IMG/VR virus record: IMGVR_UViG_3300001351_000010
Span: 1-48,406 of that record
Reading direction: 5' to 3' (one strand)
Origin: a virus
Length of the DNA: 48,406 bases
Positions 1 to 6,363 of this stretch are shown here, one piece after another. The translations under genes and the position numbers were made by a program. The stretch's first letter is position 1. Each line of letters begins with the position of its first letter. The notes beneath the pieces are model-generated. The model worked only from the letters and a program-made list of their open reading frames with translations, had not been told where the DNA came from and made no database searches.

Positions 1-1197
1 TTTATTCATGATGTACTTGAAGCGACATATAACCCCTACAAACAATACTATGTCACCAGTAAAACGTGTAAGAAAAATAAAGGGAAATTCAAATATAACA
101 CACATAAGGATGTTTTTAGTTTGTTAAATGACCTAACTAATAGAGTTTACACAGGACATGATGCAATTCATCAAGTAAATGGGTTTGAAATGGCTACTGC
201 TTATGGACATAATGTTTATAAAATTATTGATAAAGATTTAGGTATTAGGGCTGGAGCTAAAGTTATTAATAAAGCAGTACCAGGTCTTATTCCTGAGTTT
301 AACGTAGTGTTGGCTCAAGAGTATAAAGGTAAATGTGAATGGAGTGATGAATGGTATGTTTCTAGAAAATTAGATGGAGTTAGATGTATAGCTAGAGTTG
401 ATAGTGAGGGTAATTGCTCATTATTTAGTAGAACAGGTAAAGAATTTACCACATTAAATAAAGTTAAAGAAGCTATTGAAGATACTGGTATTATTAGTAC
501 TACATTTGATGGTGAGATTTGTTTAGTTGATGAAGATGGTAATGAAGATTTTCAAGGTGTAATGAAGCAATTGAGACGTAAAGATCATCAAATTAAAAAC
601 CCAGCATATATGGTATTTGATATGTTGAGAAATGATGAATTTGATAGTGGTAAAGGTACAGAGCCATTAAAAACACGTTTGCTTAAATGTAGGTCTTGGG
701 TTAGAAATAATTTAGATAAGCCAATGATAGAAAGTAAATGTGATATTTTACGTTTTACAGATCAAACATTAATTACAGGTGAGGATCATTTTGAATATTG
801 GAGAAATATTGAATGTAAAGATAATTGGGAAGGTTTAATGTTACGTAAGAATTGTGGTTATGAAGGTAAGCGTACTAAAAACTTGGTTAAGGTAAAGAAA
901 TTCCATGATGCTGAGTATGAAGTGTTAGGGTGGGATAATGATACACATGAGGTAGTTAGAGATGGTAAGTCTGAGTCGATGACGATGTTGGCTCAGGTTT
1001 GGATTGAACATAAAGGACATATTGTGAAGGTAGGTAGTGGATTTACCCAAGAGCAGCGTTTGGAGTATATGGATGGATCAATTTTAGGTAAAGTAATTAC
1101 GGTTCAATATTTTGAGGAAACCAAAAATGATAAAGGTGGTATTAGTTTAAGATTCCCAACTGTAAAAGTAATACATGGGGATAAACGTGAAATGTAA
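1..1197 (+). CDS. ATP-dependent DNA ligase, 5' end outside window
   Basis: The reading frame is open from the first base to the stop at 1197, so the gene begins upstream; 398 codons are visible. All nucleotidyltransferase motifs of ATP-dependent ligases are present in order: motif I KLDGVR with the adenylated Lys at 367-369, motif III around FDGEICL, motif IIIa YMVFDML, motif IV WEGLMLRK and motif V LVKVKKF, followed by an OB-fold-like C-terminal part. The enzyme seals nicks during phage replication or repair by Lys-AMP transfer to the 5' phosphate. A TTG at 121 is an internal codon, not a credible start, because coding-like sequence continues upstream of it. The family is confident; the specific phage subgroup is not. 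Confidence 0.93.
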   Translation, partial: FIHDVLEATYNPYKQYYVTSKTCKKNKGKFKYNTHKDVFSLLNDLTNRVYTGHDAIHQVNGFEMATAYGHNVYKIIDKDLGIRAGAKVINKAVPGLIPEFNVVLAQEYKGKCEWSDEWYVSRKLDGVRCIARVDSEGNCSLFSRTGKEFTTLNKVKEAIEDTGIISTTFDGEICLVDEDGNEDFQGVMKQLRRKDHQIKNPAYMVFDMLRNDEFDSGKGTEPLKTRLLKCRSWVRNNLDKPMIESKCDILRFTDQTLITGEDHFEYWRNIECKDNWEGLMLRKNCGYEGKRTKNLVKVKKFHDAEYEVLGWDNDTHEVVRDGKSESMTMLAQVWIEHKGHIVKVGSGFTQEQRLEYMDGSILGKVITVQYFEETKNDKGGISLRFPTVKVIHGDKREM

Positions 1198-1207
1198 ATT
1201 ATATAAT

Positions 1208-1384
1208 ATGATAGTAAATCAAGAATCAACATTAAGTTTTAAACATTGGGATGAAGAGGTTGTGATAAAAAGAGATCATAGCGATTTAACAATTGGTGAA
1301 TTTTACCAAATATGTAAGCAATTAGCTTTAGGGGCTGGTTTTCAACCAAACAATGTAGATGAATATTTTAATATAGACCAATAA
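1208..1384 (+). CDS. small hypothetical protein
   Basis: A 58-residue acidic ORF directly after the ligase. I chose the ATG at 1208 because it lies just after the ligase stop in AT-rich sequence, as is usual here; an in-frame ATG at 1175 would overlap the ligase by 23 nt. The C-terminal half (TIGEFYQICKQLALGAGF) could form a helix. No family recognised. It is probably cotranscribed with the ligase, since no promoter-like sequence separates them. Confidence 0.6.
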   Translation: MIVNQESTLSFKHWDEEVVIKRDHSDLTIGEFYQICKQLALGAGFQPNNVDEYFNIDQ

Positions 1385-1395
1385 TATAACTTCAA

Positions 1396-1620
1396 ATGGA
1401 AAATAAAACAGGTAGAAAATACAATCGTAAAAAGTGGAATTGGTGTGAGTTGGAAGATGGAAAATATGATGATGTAAAAAGTAAATATGATGAGCATCCT
1501 TACTATGATAGCCCTAAGCGTAAGAAAAATGAGGAAGCATTCTTTTGGTTTATTACAATAGCTGGTGGTTGTGTTGTTGGAATGATTTTAGGTGGGTTAG
1601 TAATTAAACTTATATTTTAA
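1396..1620 (+). CDS. small C-terminally anchored membrane protein
   Basis: A 74-residue protein with a charged, Lys/Tyr-rich N-terminal half and one C-terminal hydrophobic segment of about 24 residues (from FFWFITIAGG to the end), consistent with a tail-anchored inner-membrane protein. Its stop overlaps the next start (TAATG), suggesting translational coupling. No family recognised. Small membrane proteins of this kind are common in early regions of large phages; the function is unknown. Confidence 0.6.
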   Translation: MENKTGRKYNRKKWNWCELEDGKYDDVKSKYDEHPYYDSPKRKKNEEAFFWFITIAGGCVVGMILGGLVIKLIF

Positions 1621-1850
1621 TGGGAGTAGAATTAGATAAAGAATTGATGAGTAAAATGACACTGCAAGAGCGTTTTGATTACATAAATGAAATTAAACGA
1701 CTGAAGATGTTTGCTCAAAACCCAAAGCAGAGAAATGACGAATGGGTGGATAGAGATGAGAATGAATGGGATTCCAGCAGCGGTGGAGATAAATTAAATC
1801 GTCGCGGTGGAGAGTATAACGACGTGGGAGATGATTCAAATGAGTACTAA
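1620..1850 (+). CDS. small hydrophilic hypothetical protein
   Basis: A 76-residue highly charged protein. Residues 10-30 look helical (MTLQERFDYINEIKRLKMF). The rest is rich in Asp, Asn, Gly and Arg and probably disordered. It starts at the TAATG overlap with the upstream membrane protein, so the two are probably translationally coupled. No family recognised. Confidence 0.55.
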   Translation: MGVELDKELMSKMTLQERFDYINEIKRLKMFAQNPKQRNDEWVDRDENEWDSSSGGDKLNRRGGEYNDVGDDSNEY

Positions 1851-1869
1851 TAATTAAAATCAACATTAT

Positions 1870-2034
1870 ATGGATAATGAGATAATAATTGCTTTAATAG
1901 GTGTTCCTGCAATATTCCTATTTGCATTTGGGTGGACGTGGTTAGAGGAGCGTTCACGAGCGCGTTCTAAGCGTAAGTATGACCAACAAATGGCTAAATA
2001 TGACACGTGGATGGATGAGATTAAGCGTATGTAA
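1870..2034 (+). CDS. small N-terminally anchored membrane protein
   Basis: A 54-codon ORF starting ATGGATAATGAG. Residues 5-24 are a hydrophobic segment ending in aromatic residues (FAFGWTW), followed by a strongly basic, probably cytoplasmic tail (ERSRARSKRK). That layout fits a single-pass membrane protein, N-out by the positive-inside rule. It follows the previous gene by 19 nt, completing a run of four very small genes. Function unknown. Confidence 0.5.
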   Translation: MDNEIIIALIGVPAIFLFAFGWTWLEERSRARSKRKYDQQMAKYDTWMDEIKRM

Positions 2035-2180
2035 CAAACGTTGATAAGGGTATATGGACTAAAGTGGCACTGCCGTTAACCCCTCTTGCCCGCGCATCCA
2101 ACCTTACCACTAGGTAACGAGTATATACTTGTGAACATAACGGAAACGCGCGGTTCGCGAATATTCATAACTATTTCTTT
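2035..2180. other. intergenic region, no gene seen
   Basis: About 145 nt with no convincing ORF on either strand. Base composition is visibly richer in G and C than the flanking genes, with CGCG-containing stretches around 2150. No tRNA fold or clear long hairpin was found. It leads into the terminator/promoter element at 2181-2240. Confidence 0.5.
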
Positions 2181-2220
2181 AAGGCACCGGCGAAGATATG
2201 TGGTTCCCCGAGGGAGCCTT
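2181..2220 (+). terminator. hairpin fused to downstream promoter
   Basis: The outer stem AAGGC/GCCTT (2181-2185 with 2216-2220) stacks on an inner stem TCCC/GGGA (2205-2208 with 2212-2215). The 3' arm directly abuts TTCG of the next promoter. It has no long T-tract, so termination is inferred from position and from the same arrangement at 2566, 3760, 4215 and 47050. Confidence 0.4.
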
Positions 2221-2230
2221 CGTATATTTA
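2200..2230 (+). promoter_or_regulatory. class A promoter for the gene at 2279
   Basis: A -33-like GTGG at 2200 is followed, after the same spacing seen at a dozen other sites, by the -7 box TATATTTA at 2223-2230, preceded by TTCG. The -7 box overlaps the palindrome TTTAC-GGG-GTAAA (2227-2239). It matches the Bacteroidetes pattern of -33 TTG and -7 TAnnTTTG except that the -33 starts with G. Confidence 0.6.
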
Positions 2231-2278
2231 CGGGGTAAATGAGGCGGGAACGCAAGTTAAATTAAAAAAATAAAGGTT

Positions 2279-2563
2279 ATGTATAGTGTAAGACAATTAA
2301 GTGAAGGGGATGTTAAGGACATCATGGAGTATGAGGGCAAGTTATTTAGCGATAACAACAGTAATACGGGCTCATGTCTGTGTTTGAAGGTTGATGTTGA
2401 TGGTGATAAAGTGTACTACCAGGAGAGCTACAGTCGATATGGTAATTTCACTGGTAAGAATATTTACGGTGAGCGTCGTGACGATAAGCTCAATCACCCA
2501 CGTCCAGGTTTGCTCACCTGCTCACTTACCACATTTTATGGTAAATCAATTGGTTGGGTTTAA
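2279..2563 (+). CDS. hypothetical protein, single-gene unit
   Basis: A 94-residue protein without a recognisable family; the middle (CLKVDVDGDKVYYQESYSRYG) looks like beta strands. It has its own class A promoter at 2200-2230 and the leader AATAAAGGTTATG that recurs before several genes here. A strong hairpin begins 3 nt after its stop. This self-contained organisation is typical of phage host-takeover genes, but the function is unknown. Confidence 0.6.
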   Translation: MYSVRQLSEGDVKDIMEYEGKLFSDNNSNTGSCLCLKVDVDGDKVYYQESYSRYGNFTGKNIYGERRDDKLNHPRPGLLTCSLTTFYGKSIGWV

Positions 2564-2565
2564 TT

Positions 2566-2603
2566 AAAGACTCCCGCCAAAAGGCTTGGATACCCGAGTC
2601 TTT
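2566..2603 (+). terminator. cruciform-like hairpin fused to promoter
   Basis: A perfect 8-bp stem AAAGACTC/GAGTCTTT (2566-2573 with 2596-2603) encloses a small inner hairpin GCC-AAAA-GGC (2576-2585). It lies right after the stop of the 2279 gene and its 3' arm runs into TTTGTTCG, so it can serve as terminator of that gene. The -33 TTGG of the next promoter lies inside it. Confidence 0.55.
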
Positions 2604-2616
2604 GTTCGTATATTTA
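2586..2616 (+). promoter_or_regulatory. class A promoter for the gene at 2675
   Basis: TTGG at 2586, a 20-bp spacer after TTG, then TTCG-TATATTTA with the -7 box at 2609-2616, overlapping the palindrome TTTAC-GGG-GTAAA (2613-2625). Confidence 0.65.
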
Positions 2617-2674
2617 CGGGGTAAATGATGAGATAAGTCCATCGAATAAAGGTTATTAATTAAAAATAAAGGTT

Positions 2675-3175
2675 ATGTTAAAGAATTTTAAAAGTGGTTA
2701 TGCAGTTAGTGGTTCTGATCAAACAGCTAAAGGCGAGAGTAATGATTGCGTGGTGAGAGCCATTGCGAATGCTTGTGACGTGAATTATTCCCAAGCACAC
2801 AAATATGTTTCCGACACTTTCAAACGTAAGAAAGGTGAAGGTACAAAACAGTTTATGTCTACTTTGGACAACGTTAAGGAAATGACGTTTGATGAGGTGG
2901 GCCAATTGAGTCTATTTGATAGTGGCATTACTAGAAAGTTAAAGGTGCTAGGTCACGGGCCTAAACAAGGTGGTGACATGGTTAATCCAAAATATAAGCA
3001 CAAGCCGGTTGCATTTACAGTTAAAGCATTTGCACAGCGGTTTAATAAAGGCAATTACATACTAGCCGTGAATAAACACGCATTGGCGATTAAGGATGGC
3101 GTGGTGATTGACAATGGTAATTATCAGTATGATGGTTATAGGCGCGTAGTAGAGGGTGCGTACCAAGTATCATAA
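2675..3175 (+). CDS. putative papain-like cysteine peptidase-fold protein
   Basis: A 166-residue protein. NDCVVRAIANA near residue 23 and NKHALAIKDGVVIDN near residue 130 place a Cys at the start of a helix, a His in a strand and an Asp/Asn shortly after, which is the order of a papain-like catalytic triad. I infer a cysteine peptidase or transglutaminase-like fold; activity and substrate are unknown. It has its own class A promoter at 2586 and the leader AATAAAGGTTATG, as expected for an early or middle host-interaction gene. Confidence 0.55.
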   Translation: MLKNFKSGYAVSGSDQTAKGESNDCVVRAIANACDVNYSQAHKYVSDTFKRKKGEGTKQFMSTLDNVKEMTFDEVGQLSLFDSGITRKLKVLGHGPKQGGDMVNPKYKHKPVAFTVKAFAQRFNKGNYILAVNKHALAIKDGVVIDNGNYQYDGYRRVVEGAYQVS

Positions 3176-3676
3176 GTACTAGTACGTCATTATTAAATAT
3201 AAGGTGGCGTCGACGGCCATTGTAAGTACCCCTACGGTGACATAACCTACCGTGGTGGGTACCTTACTATATATTACTTATTACTTATGTAGTACTGGGT
3301 GTAATATAATATAGATAATAGTTCGGGCGGCGTGCGGCGTACGTACCGCATAATAACCCACGGTATGCCGCCGTCCATCGGGCGTGTATATGCGCAAGAA
3401 AGGGTGTAGTGGGCTTATTAGAGCGAGTATAAAACTAACCCATCGATTGTATATACAAATATATTATATGCAACTACATACAAAATAACGCATCTCAAAA
3501 AAATTATATGTAAGCCCATATAGGATAAAGAAAATAAAAACCCGCAAGGCGCAAATAGTAGCGAACGACGATTTCTTCACATCGATAGAAGATATATGTA
3601 TATAACGTAATAGCTACTTCATCATGGGGTAATATAAATAACCATAGGTAATTAATTAAAACCCATATATATCGCC
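3176..3676. other. GC-rich non-coding region with several hairpins
   Basis: Five hundred bases without a convincing gene. A hairpin spans 3222-3267: GTAAGTACCC pairs with GGGTA-C-CTTAC around an inner ACGGT/ACCGT stem. A second structured block lies at 3326-3373, with GGCGGC pairing to GCCGCC around GCGG/CCGC. TGGGCTTA at 3410-3417 is repeated inverted as TAAGCCCA at 3511-3518, and TTGTATATACAA at 3448-3459 is a perfect palindrome. The region is much more GC-rich than its surroundings. It could be a structured RNA, a replication or packaging site, or decayed genes. Confidence 0.5.
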
Positions 3677-3757
3677 ATGAAACATAAAACAGACATATCC
3701 TCAGTGATTTATGTAGCACTTATGATTGTAGTGTTTACATTAGCAACAATTTCTTAA
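3677..3757 (+). CDS. possible 26-residue membrane peptide
   Basis: ATG at 3677 opens a 26-codon ORF with a charged start (MKHKTD) and a hydrophobic stretch of about 17 residues (VIYVALMIVVFTLATIS) to the stop. It ends 2 nt before the hairpin at 3760, consistent with that hairpin terminating its transcript. It is too short to be certain. Confidence 0.35.
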   Translation: MKHKTDISSVIYVALMIVVFTLATIS

Positions 3758-3759
3758 AG

Positions 3760-3793
3760 GCTTCCGGTGACTTGCGTGGAGAAGCGAGAAAGC
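3760..3793 (+). terminator. hairpin fused to promoter
   Basis: The outer GCTT/AAGC stem (3760-3763 with 3790-3793) encloses an inner CTTGC/GCGAG stem (3771-3775 with 3784-3788, one wobble pair). The element is an imperfect copy of that at 4215-4248: the 14 bases AAAGGCTTCCGGTGA minus its first base are shared, and both copies keep their stems despite sequence differences. Confidence 0.5.
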
Positions 3794-3806
3794 GTTCGTA
3801 TATTTA
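3776..3806 (+). promoter_or_regulatory. class A promoter for the gene at 3857
   Basis: GTGG at 3776 in the hairpin loop, 20-bp spacer, TTCG-TATATTTA with the -7 box at 3799-3806, overlapping the palindrome TTTAC-AGG-GTAAA (3803-3815). Confidence 0.6.
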
Positions 3807-3856
3807 CAGGGTAAATGGGGTGCGAGCCCAAGTGTTAATTAAATTCAATAAAGGTT

Positions 3857-4207
3857 ATGTTAAATAAGCAAAAAGTTCAAGGTTTTAGAGGTGATTTCGC
3901 AAAAGCAGTCGCTCAATTAGAAAAAGATTATGGTGTTACTATTTCATTAGGCACAATTAGGTTTGATGCTCAAGAATTAAGAGCAAAAATGACAGCTCGA
4001 GTTGGTGATGCACCACAAAAAGCTTCAAAAGATGATTTTCAAATTGGAGATGTGGTTGGTATTAATCATAAAAAAGTCTCTCCTAATGATGAATTTAAAA
4101 TTATTAAAATTAACAATAAGAACATTAAAGTTCAAGCTATTAATGTTGGTGATGGTAGAATTGGTGGTTTAATTAATGTTTCACCAAGTCTATTAGTTAA
4201 AAAGTAA
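3857..4207 (+). CDS. hypothetical protein with possible SH3-like C-terminus
   Basis: A 116-residue protein. Residues 1-50 are probably helical and basic. From about residue 62 (DFQIGDVVGINHKK) the sequence alternates hydrophobic residues in a way typical of small KOW/SH3-like beta barrels. No family recognised. It has its own promoter at 3776 and terminator-like hairpin at 4215, and the leader AATAAAGGTTATG. Confidence 0.6.
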   Translation: MLNKQKVQGFRGDFAKAVAQLEKDYGVTISLGTIRFDAQELRAKMTARVGDAPQKASKDDFQIGDVVGINHKKVSPNDEFKIIKINNKNIKVQAINVGDGRIGGLINVSPSLLVKK

Positions 4208-4214
4208 TTTAAAG

Positions 4215-4248
4215 GCTTCCGGTGAATCGCTTGGAGAAGCGAGGAAGC
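4215..4248 (+). terminator. nested-stem hairpin fused to promoter
   Basis: GCTTCC (4215-4220) pairs with GGAAGC (4243-4248), and an inner TCGCTT (4227-4232) pairs with AAGCGA (4237-4242) around a GGAG loop. It lies 8 nt after the stop of the 3857 gene. The following TTTCG is a short T-tract and simultaneously leads into the next promoter, whose -33 TTGG occupies the hairpin tip. Confidence 0.6.
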
Positions 4249-4261
4249 TTTCGTATATTTA
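4231..4261 (+). promoter_or_regulatory. class A promoter for the gene at 4316
   Basis: TTGG at 4231, 20-bp spacer, TTCG-TATATTTA with the -7 box at 4254-4261, overlapping the palindrome TTTAC-GGG-GTAAA (4258-4270). Confidence 0.65.
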
Positions 4262-4315
4262 CGGGGTAAATGAGGTTAAAACACAATAAAAGTTTAATTT
4301 AAATAAATAAAAGTT

Positions 4316-5131
4316 ATGATGAATTCAGAAAATTTGCAAGAAGCAAAGTATTTAACAAAAGAAGCGATTGCCAAAATGGCACCTTCAGTTTTTTCAACGA
4401 AGCCAAGTAGTGAGGTTTCAGACAAGTATACACACATTCCAACGGAGCGTGTAATTGATGATATGGAGCTTCTAGGTTGGAAGCCAATTGAAGCCAAAGA
4501 AGTTAAGGCTCGTAAGAACTCAACAAAAGGATTTCAAAAGCACTTGCTAGTGTTTAGAAATGATGATGTTGTTATTAATGGTAGTGATGGTGATACAGTT
4601 TTTCCACAAATTCTACTAACAAATTCTCACGATGGTAAGAATTCCTTCCAATTTCAAGCAGGTTTATATCGTTTGATTTGTGCAAATGGTTTAGTTATTG
4701 CAGATACGCAATTTGAAGCCGTTAAAATGCGTCATATGGGTTATACATTTGAGGATCTTCAGGTTTTACTTAAGGACATGGTAGAAAAGCTTCCGCTTAC
4801 AGTTGAATCTATGAATAAGATGAAAGCTCAAGAAATGGCAGAAGAAGAAATTCTACAATTTGCTAAAGATGCCATTAATACTAGATTTTCAAAGCAAGAA
4901 ATGAAGCGTATTGAAATTGATTATAAAGCTTTAGTTCAGCCCGTACGTAAGGAAGATTACGGTACAGACCTTTGGTCAGTATTTAATGTAGTTCAAGAAA
5001 AAATTGTAACAGGTGACTTCGATTACCGAGCAGGTGGTAAAGCACGTAAAGCTCGTGAGATAAAGAACTTCAAGCAAGATATGAAGATCAATAAAGAATT
5101 GTTTGATGTAGCACTTCAATATGCGAACTAG
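4316..5131 (+). CDS. DUF932 (phage/plasmid-type) protein
   Basis: A 271-residue protein matching the DUF932 family as I know it: a central block PQILLTNSHDGKNSFQFQAG followed by LYRLICANGLVI, and the late motif DLWSVFNVVQEKIVTGDF near residue 220. DUF932 proteins are common in phages and plasmids and have no settled function. The start is ATG at 4316 after AATAAAAGTTATG; a second in-frame ATG follows at once. It overlaps the next gene by 11 nt, so the two are translationally coupled. The family is confident, the role unknown. Confidence 0.85.
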   Translation: MMNSENLQEAKYLTKEAIAKMAPSVFSTKPSSEVSDKYTHIPTERVIDDMELLGWKPIEAKEVKARKNSTKGFQKHLLVFRNDDVVINGSDGDTVFPQILLTNSHDGKNSFQFQAGLYRLICANGLVIADTQFEAVKMRHMGYTFEDLQVLLKDMVEKLPLTVESMNKMKAQEMAEEEILQFAKDAINTRFSKQEMKRIEIDYKALVQPVRKEDYGTDLWSVFNVVQEKIVTGDFDYRAGGKARKAREIKNFKQDMKINKELFDVALQYAN

Positions 5132-5525
5132 AGTCACATGGTTAAATGGTTGTTTTGATGTGCTCCATGCGGGGCACATCCAACTATTTAAAAGAGCTTG
5201 GGAGGAAGGAAATGATGTGATAGTAGGAATTGACTCAGATGAGCGTATTCGTCAGATGAAGGGTGATTGTAGACCGGTGAATTCTCTTGAAAATAGAATG
5301 CTCTTCCTACAAAGTATAAAATACATTAGGAATGTAATTCCTTTCAATACGGATGATGAGCTAGATGGTTTAATTAAACGCTTGGCTCCCGAAGTATTTG
5401 TAATTGGTGAGGAGTATAGAAATAAGACAATTATAGGTAAAAAGTGGGCTAAAGCAATGTTGTATGTGCCTCGCTATCAAGGCTTAAGTTCTTCGGATAT
5501 TATAAACGGAACCCACAACTCATGA
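5121..5525 (+). CDS. cytidylyltransferase-fold nucleotidyltransferase (RfaE2/TagD-like)
   Basis: A 134-residue protein with the superfamily signature NGCFDVLHAGHIQLFKRA, whose HAGH is the HxGH nucleotide-binding motif, and the late motif GLSSSDII corresponding to the (I/L)SST segment. It is typical in length for single-domain enzymes that transfer CMP or AMP to a phosphorylated substrate, such as glycerol-3-phosphate or heptose-1-phosphate. It overlaps the DUF932 gene by 11 nt. Family assignment is strong; the substrate cannot be told from sequence. Confidence 0.88.
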   Translation: MRTRVTWLNGCFDVLHAGHIQLFKRAWEEGNDVIVGIDSDERIRQMKGDCRPVNSLENRMLFLQSIKYIRNVIPFNTDDELDGLIKRLAPEVFVIGEEYRNKTIIGKKWAKAMLYVPRYQGLSSSDIINGTHNS

Positions 5526-5534
5526 TATTTATAA
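5526..5534 (+). promoter_or_regulatory. class B (late-type) promoter motif
   Basis: TATTTATAA 15 nt before the ATG at 5550. The same nonamer occurs shortly upstream of genes at 12102, 15357, 28320, 33255, 36868, 39289 and 46265, mostly structural. No -33 TTG at the class A spacing. Confidence 0.45.
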
Positions 5535-5549
5535 CAAAATAATAGAATT

Positions 5550-5915
5550 ATGCCAACATATCCCAGCTCATCACTAAACGGAAGTGGATCTTTAGGAACG
5601 TCAGTTATGACTGCCGGTCAACAATATCTCTTTGAATTAGAAAATACCGCGACGACGATTGGTTCGGTAGCTTACTTTACACTGGAAGCTAACTCAACCG
5701 CAAATCAAAATCTTCTTACTCAAACACCAATAGCCGGAGCGTTTGGTGGTTTTTTACAAGATATTGATGAAGGGTCTTTGCAAGAAAATACCTATGGTTT
5801 TTCCGTAAGTCTATTTGGTAAGGGTGGTTCATTTACATTTACCCCTACTACCACAATTCCTGCAAATACTTACTATTTAAAAACAACTGGTCGTGTAGGG
5901 TTGGTGATATCATAA
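5550..5915 (+). CDS. putative virion protein, beta-rich
   Basis: A 121-residue Ser/Thr/Gly-rich protein with few charged residues and alternating hydrophobicity, typical of small beta-sandwich virion or decoration proteins. No family recognised. The late-type motif TATTTATAA at 5526 supports late expression, which sets it apart from the surrounding class A transcription units. Confidence 0.55.
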   Translation: MPTYPSSSLNGSGSLGTSVMTAGQQYLFELENTATTIGSVAYFTLEANSTANQNLLTQTPIAGAFGGFLQDIDEGSLQENTYGFSVSLFGKGGSFTFTPTTTIPANTYYLKTTGRVGLVIS

Positions 5916-5931
5916 TATATACGTATGTATA
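5901..5931 (+). promoter_or_regulatory. class A promoter for the gene at 5988
   Basis: TTGG at 5901, inside the end of the preceding gene, a 20-bp spacer, then ACG-TATGTATA with the -7 box at 5924-5931. The -7 box is less canonical than the others. Confidence 0.5.
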
Positions 5932-5987
5932 GATGTTATATTGTTAAGGAGAGAAGTTTCGAGACGACCTAATTAAAATTAAAAAAT

Positions 5988-6125
5988 ATGTTATATAAAA
6001 TCAAGATTACTGAAAGTGAAAGTGGAAAAGTACAAGAAATGCAAATTAAAACCGATCGTTTAGAATGGTTTATGGAGCAATATCAAAGAAATAGACCTGT
6101 TTTTACTTGGGAAATTATTAAGTAA
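5988..6125 (+). CDS. small hypothetical protein
   Basis: A 45-residue ORF (begins MLYKIKITESESGKVQ), preceded by an A-rich leader and by a class A promoter at 5901. It is rich in charged residues and looks like a small beta-alpha unit. Three nt separate its stop from the next ATG. No family recognised. Confidence 0.5.
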   Translation: MLYKIKITESESGKVQEMQIKTDRLEWFMEQYQRNRPVFTWEIIK

Positions 6126-6128
6126 GTT

Positions 6129-6302
6129 ATGGATCTTTTTAATAAGAAGAAGGTTGTAAACCTTCAAAAAAATATTAATAAGTGTAATGCTACTATTCTA
6201 AAAATGAGTCAAGACATTGATTATCTTAAAGAAGTTAATAGAAAACTAAAGGAAGAAAATAGCAATTTAAAATATACTCTAAAACATCAAAGAACTTATT
6301 AA
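6129..6302 (+). CDS. small coiled-coil protein
   Basis: A 57-residue ORF with a heptad-like pattern of Leu/Ile/Val and many Lys, Asn and Glu residues (VNLQKNINK, LKEVNRKLKEENSNLK). It is predicted to form one long coiled-coil helix. It follows the 45-residue gene by 3 nt and ends about 7 nt before the -33 of the next promoter. Function unknown. Confidence 0.5.
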   Translation: MDLFNKKKVVNLQKNINKCNATILKMSQDIDYLKEVNRKLKEENSNLKYTLKHQRTY

Positions 6303-6308
6303 ATAAAT

Positions 6309-6339
6309 TTGGTTTTTTAAGATATCTTTCGTATATTCA
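6309..6339 (+). promoter_or_regulatory. class A promoter for uvdE
   Basis: TTGG at 6309, 20-bp spacer, TTTCG-TATATTCA with the -7 box at 6332-6339. The TTTAC/GTAAA palindrome of the upstream promoters is not conserved here. Confidence 0.65.
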
Positions 6340-6363
6340 CCACGTAATAAAAAAATAAAGGTT

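Noticed and set aside
3390-3488. 32-codon + strand ORF starting ATGCGCAAGAAAGGG
   Set aside because: No leader or promoter-like sequence of the local type, composition unlike neighbours, and it lies in a region dominated by inverted repeats.
3504-3719. 71-codon ORF on the minus strand
   Set aside because: It lies across AT-rich non-coding sequence, has an odd aromatic-rich composition, overlaps the + strand peptide at 3677, and would be the only minus-strand gene in the window.
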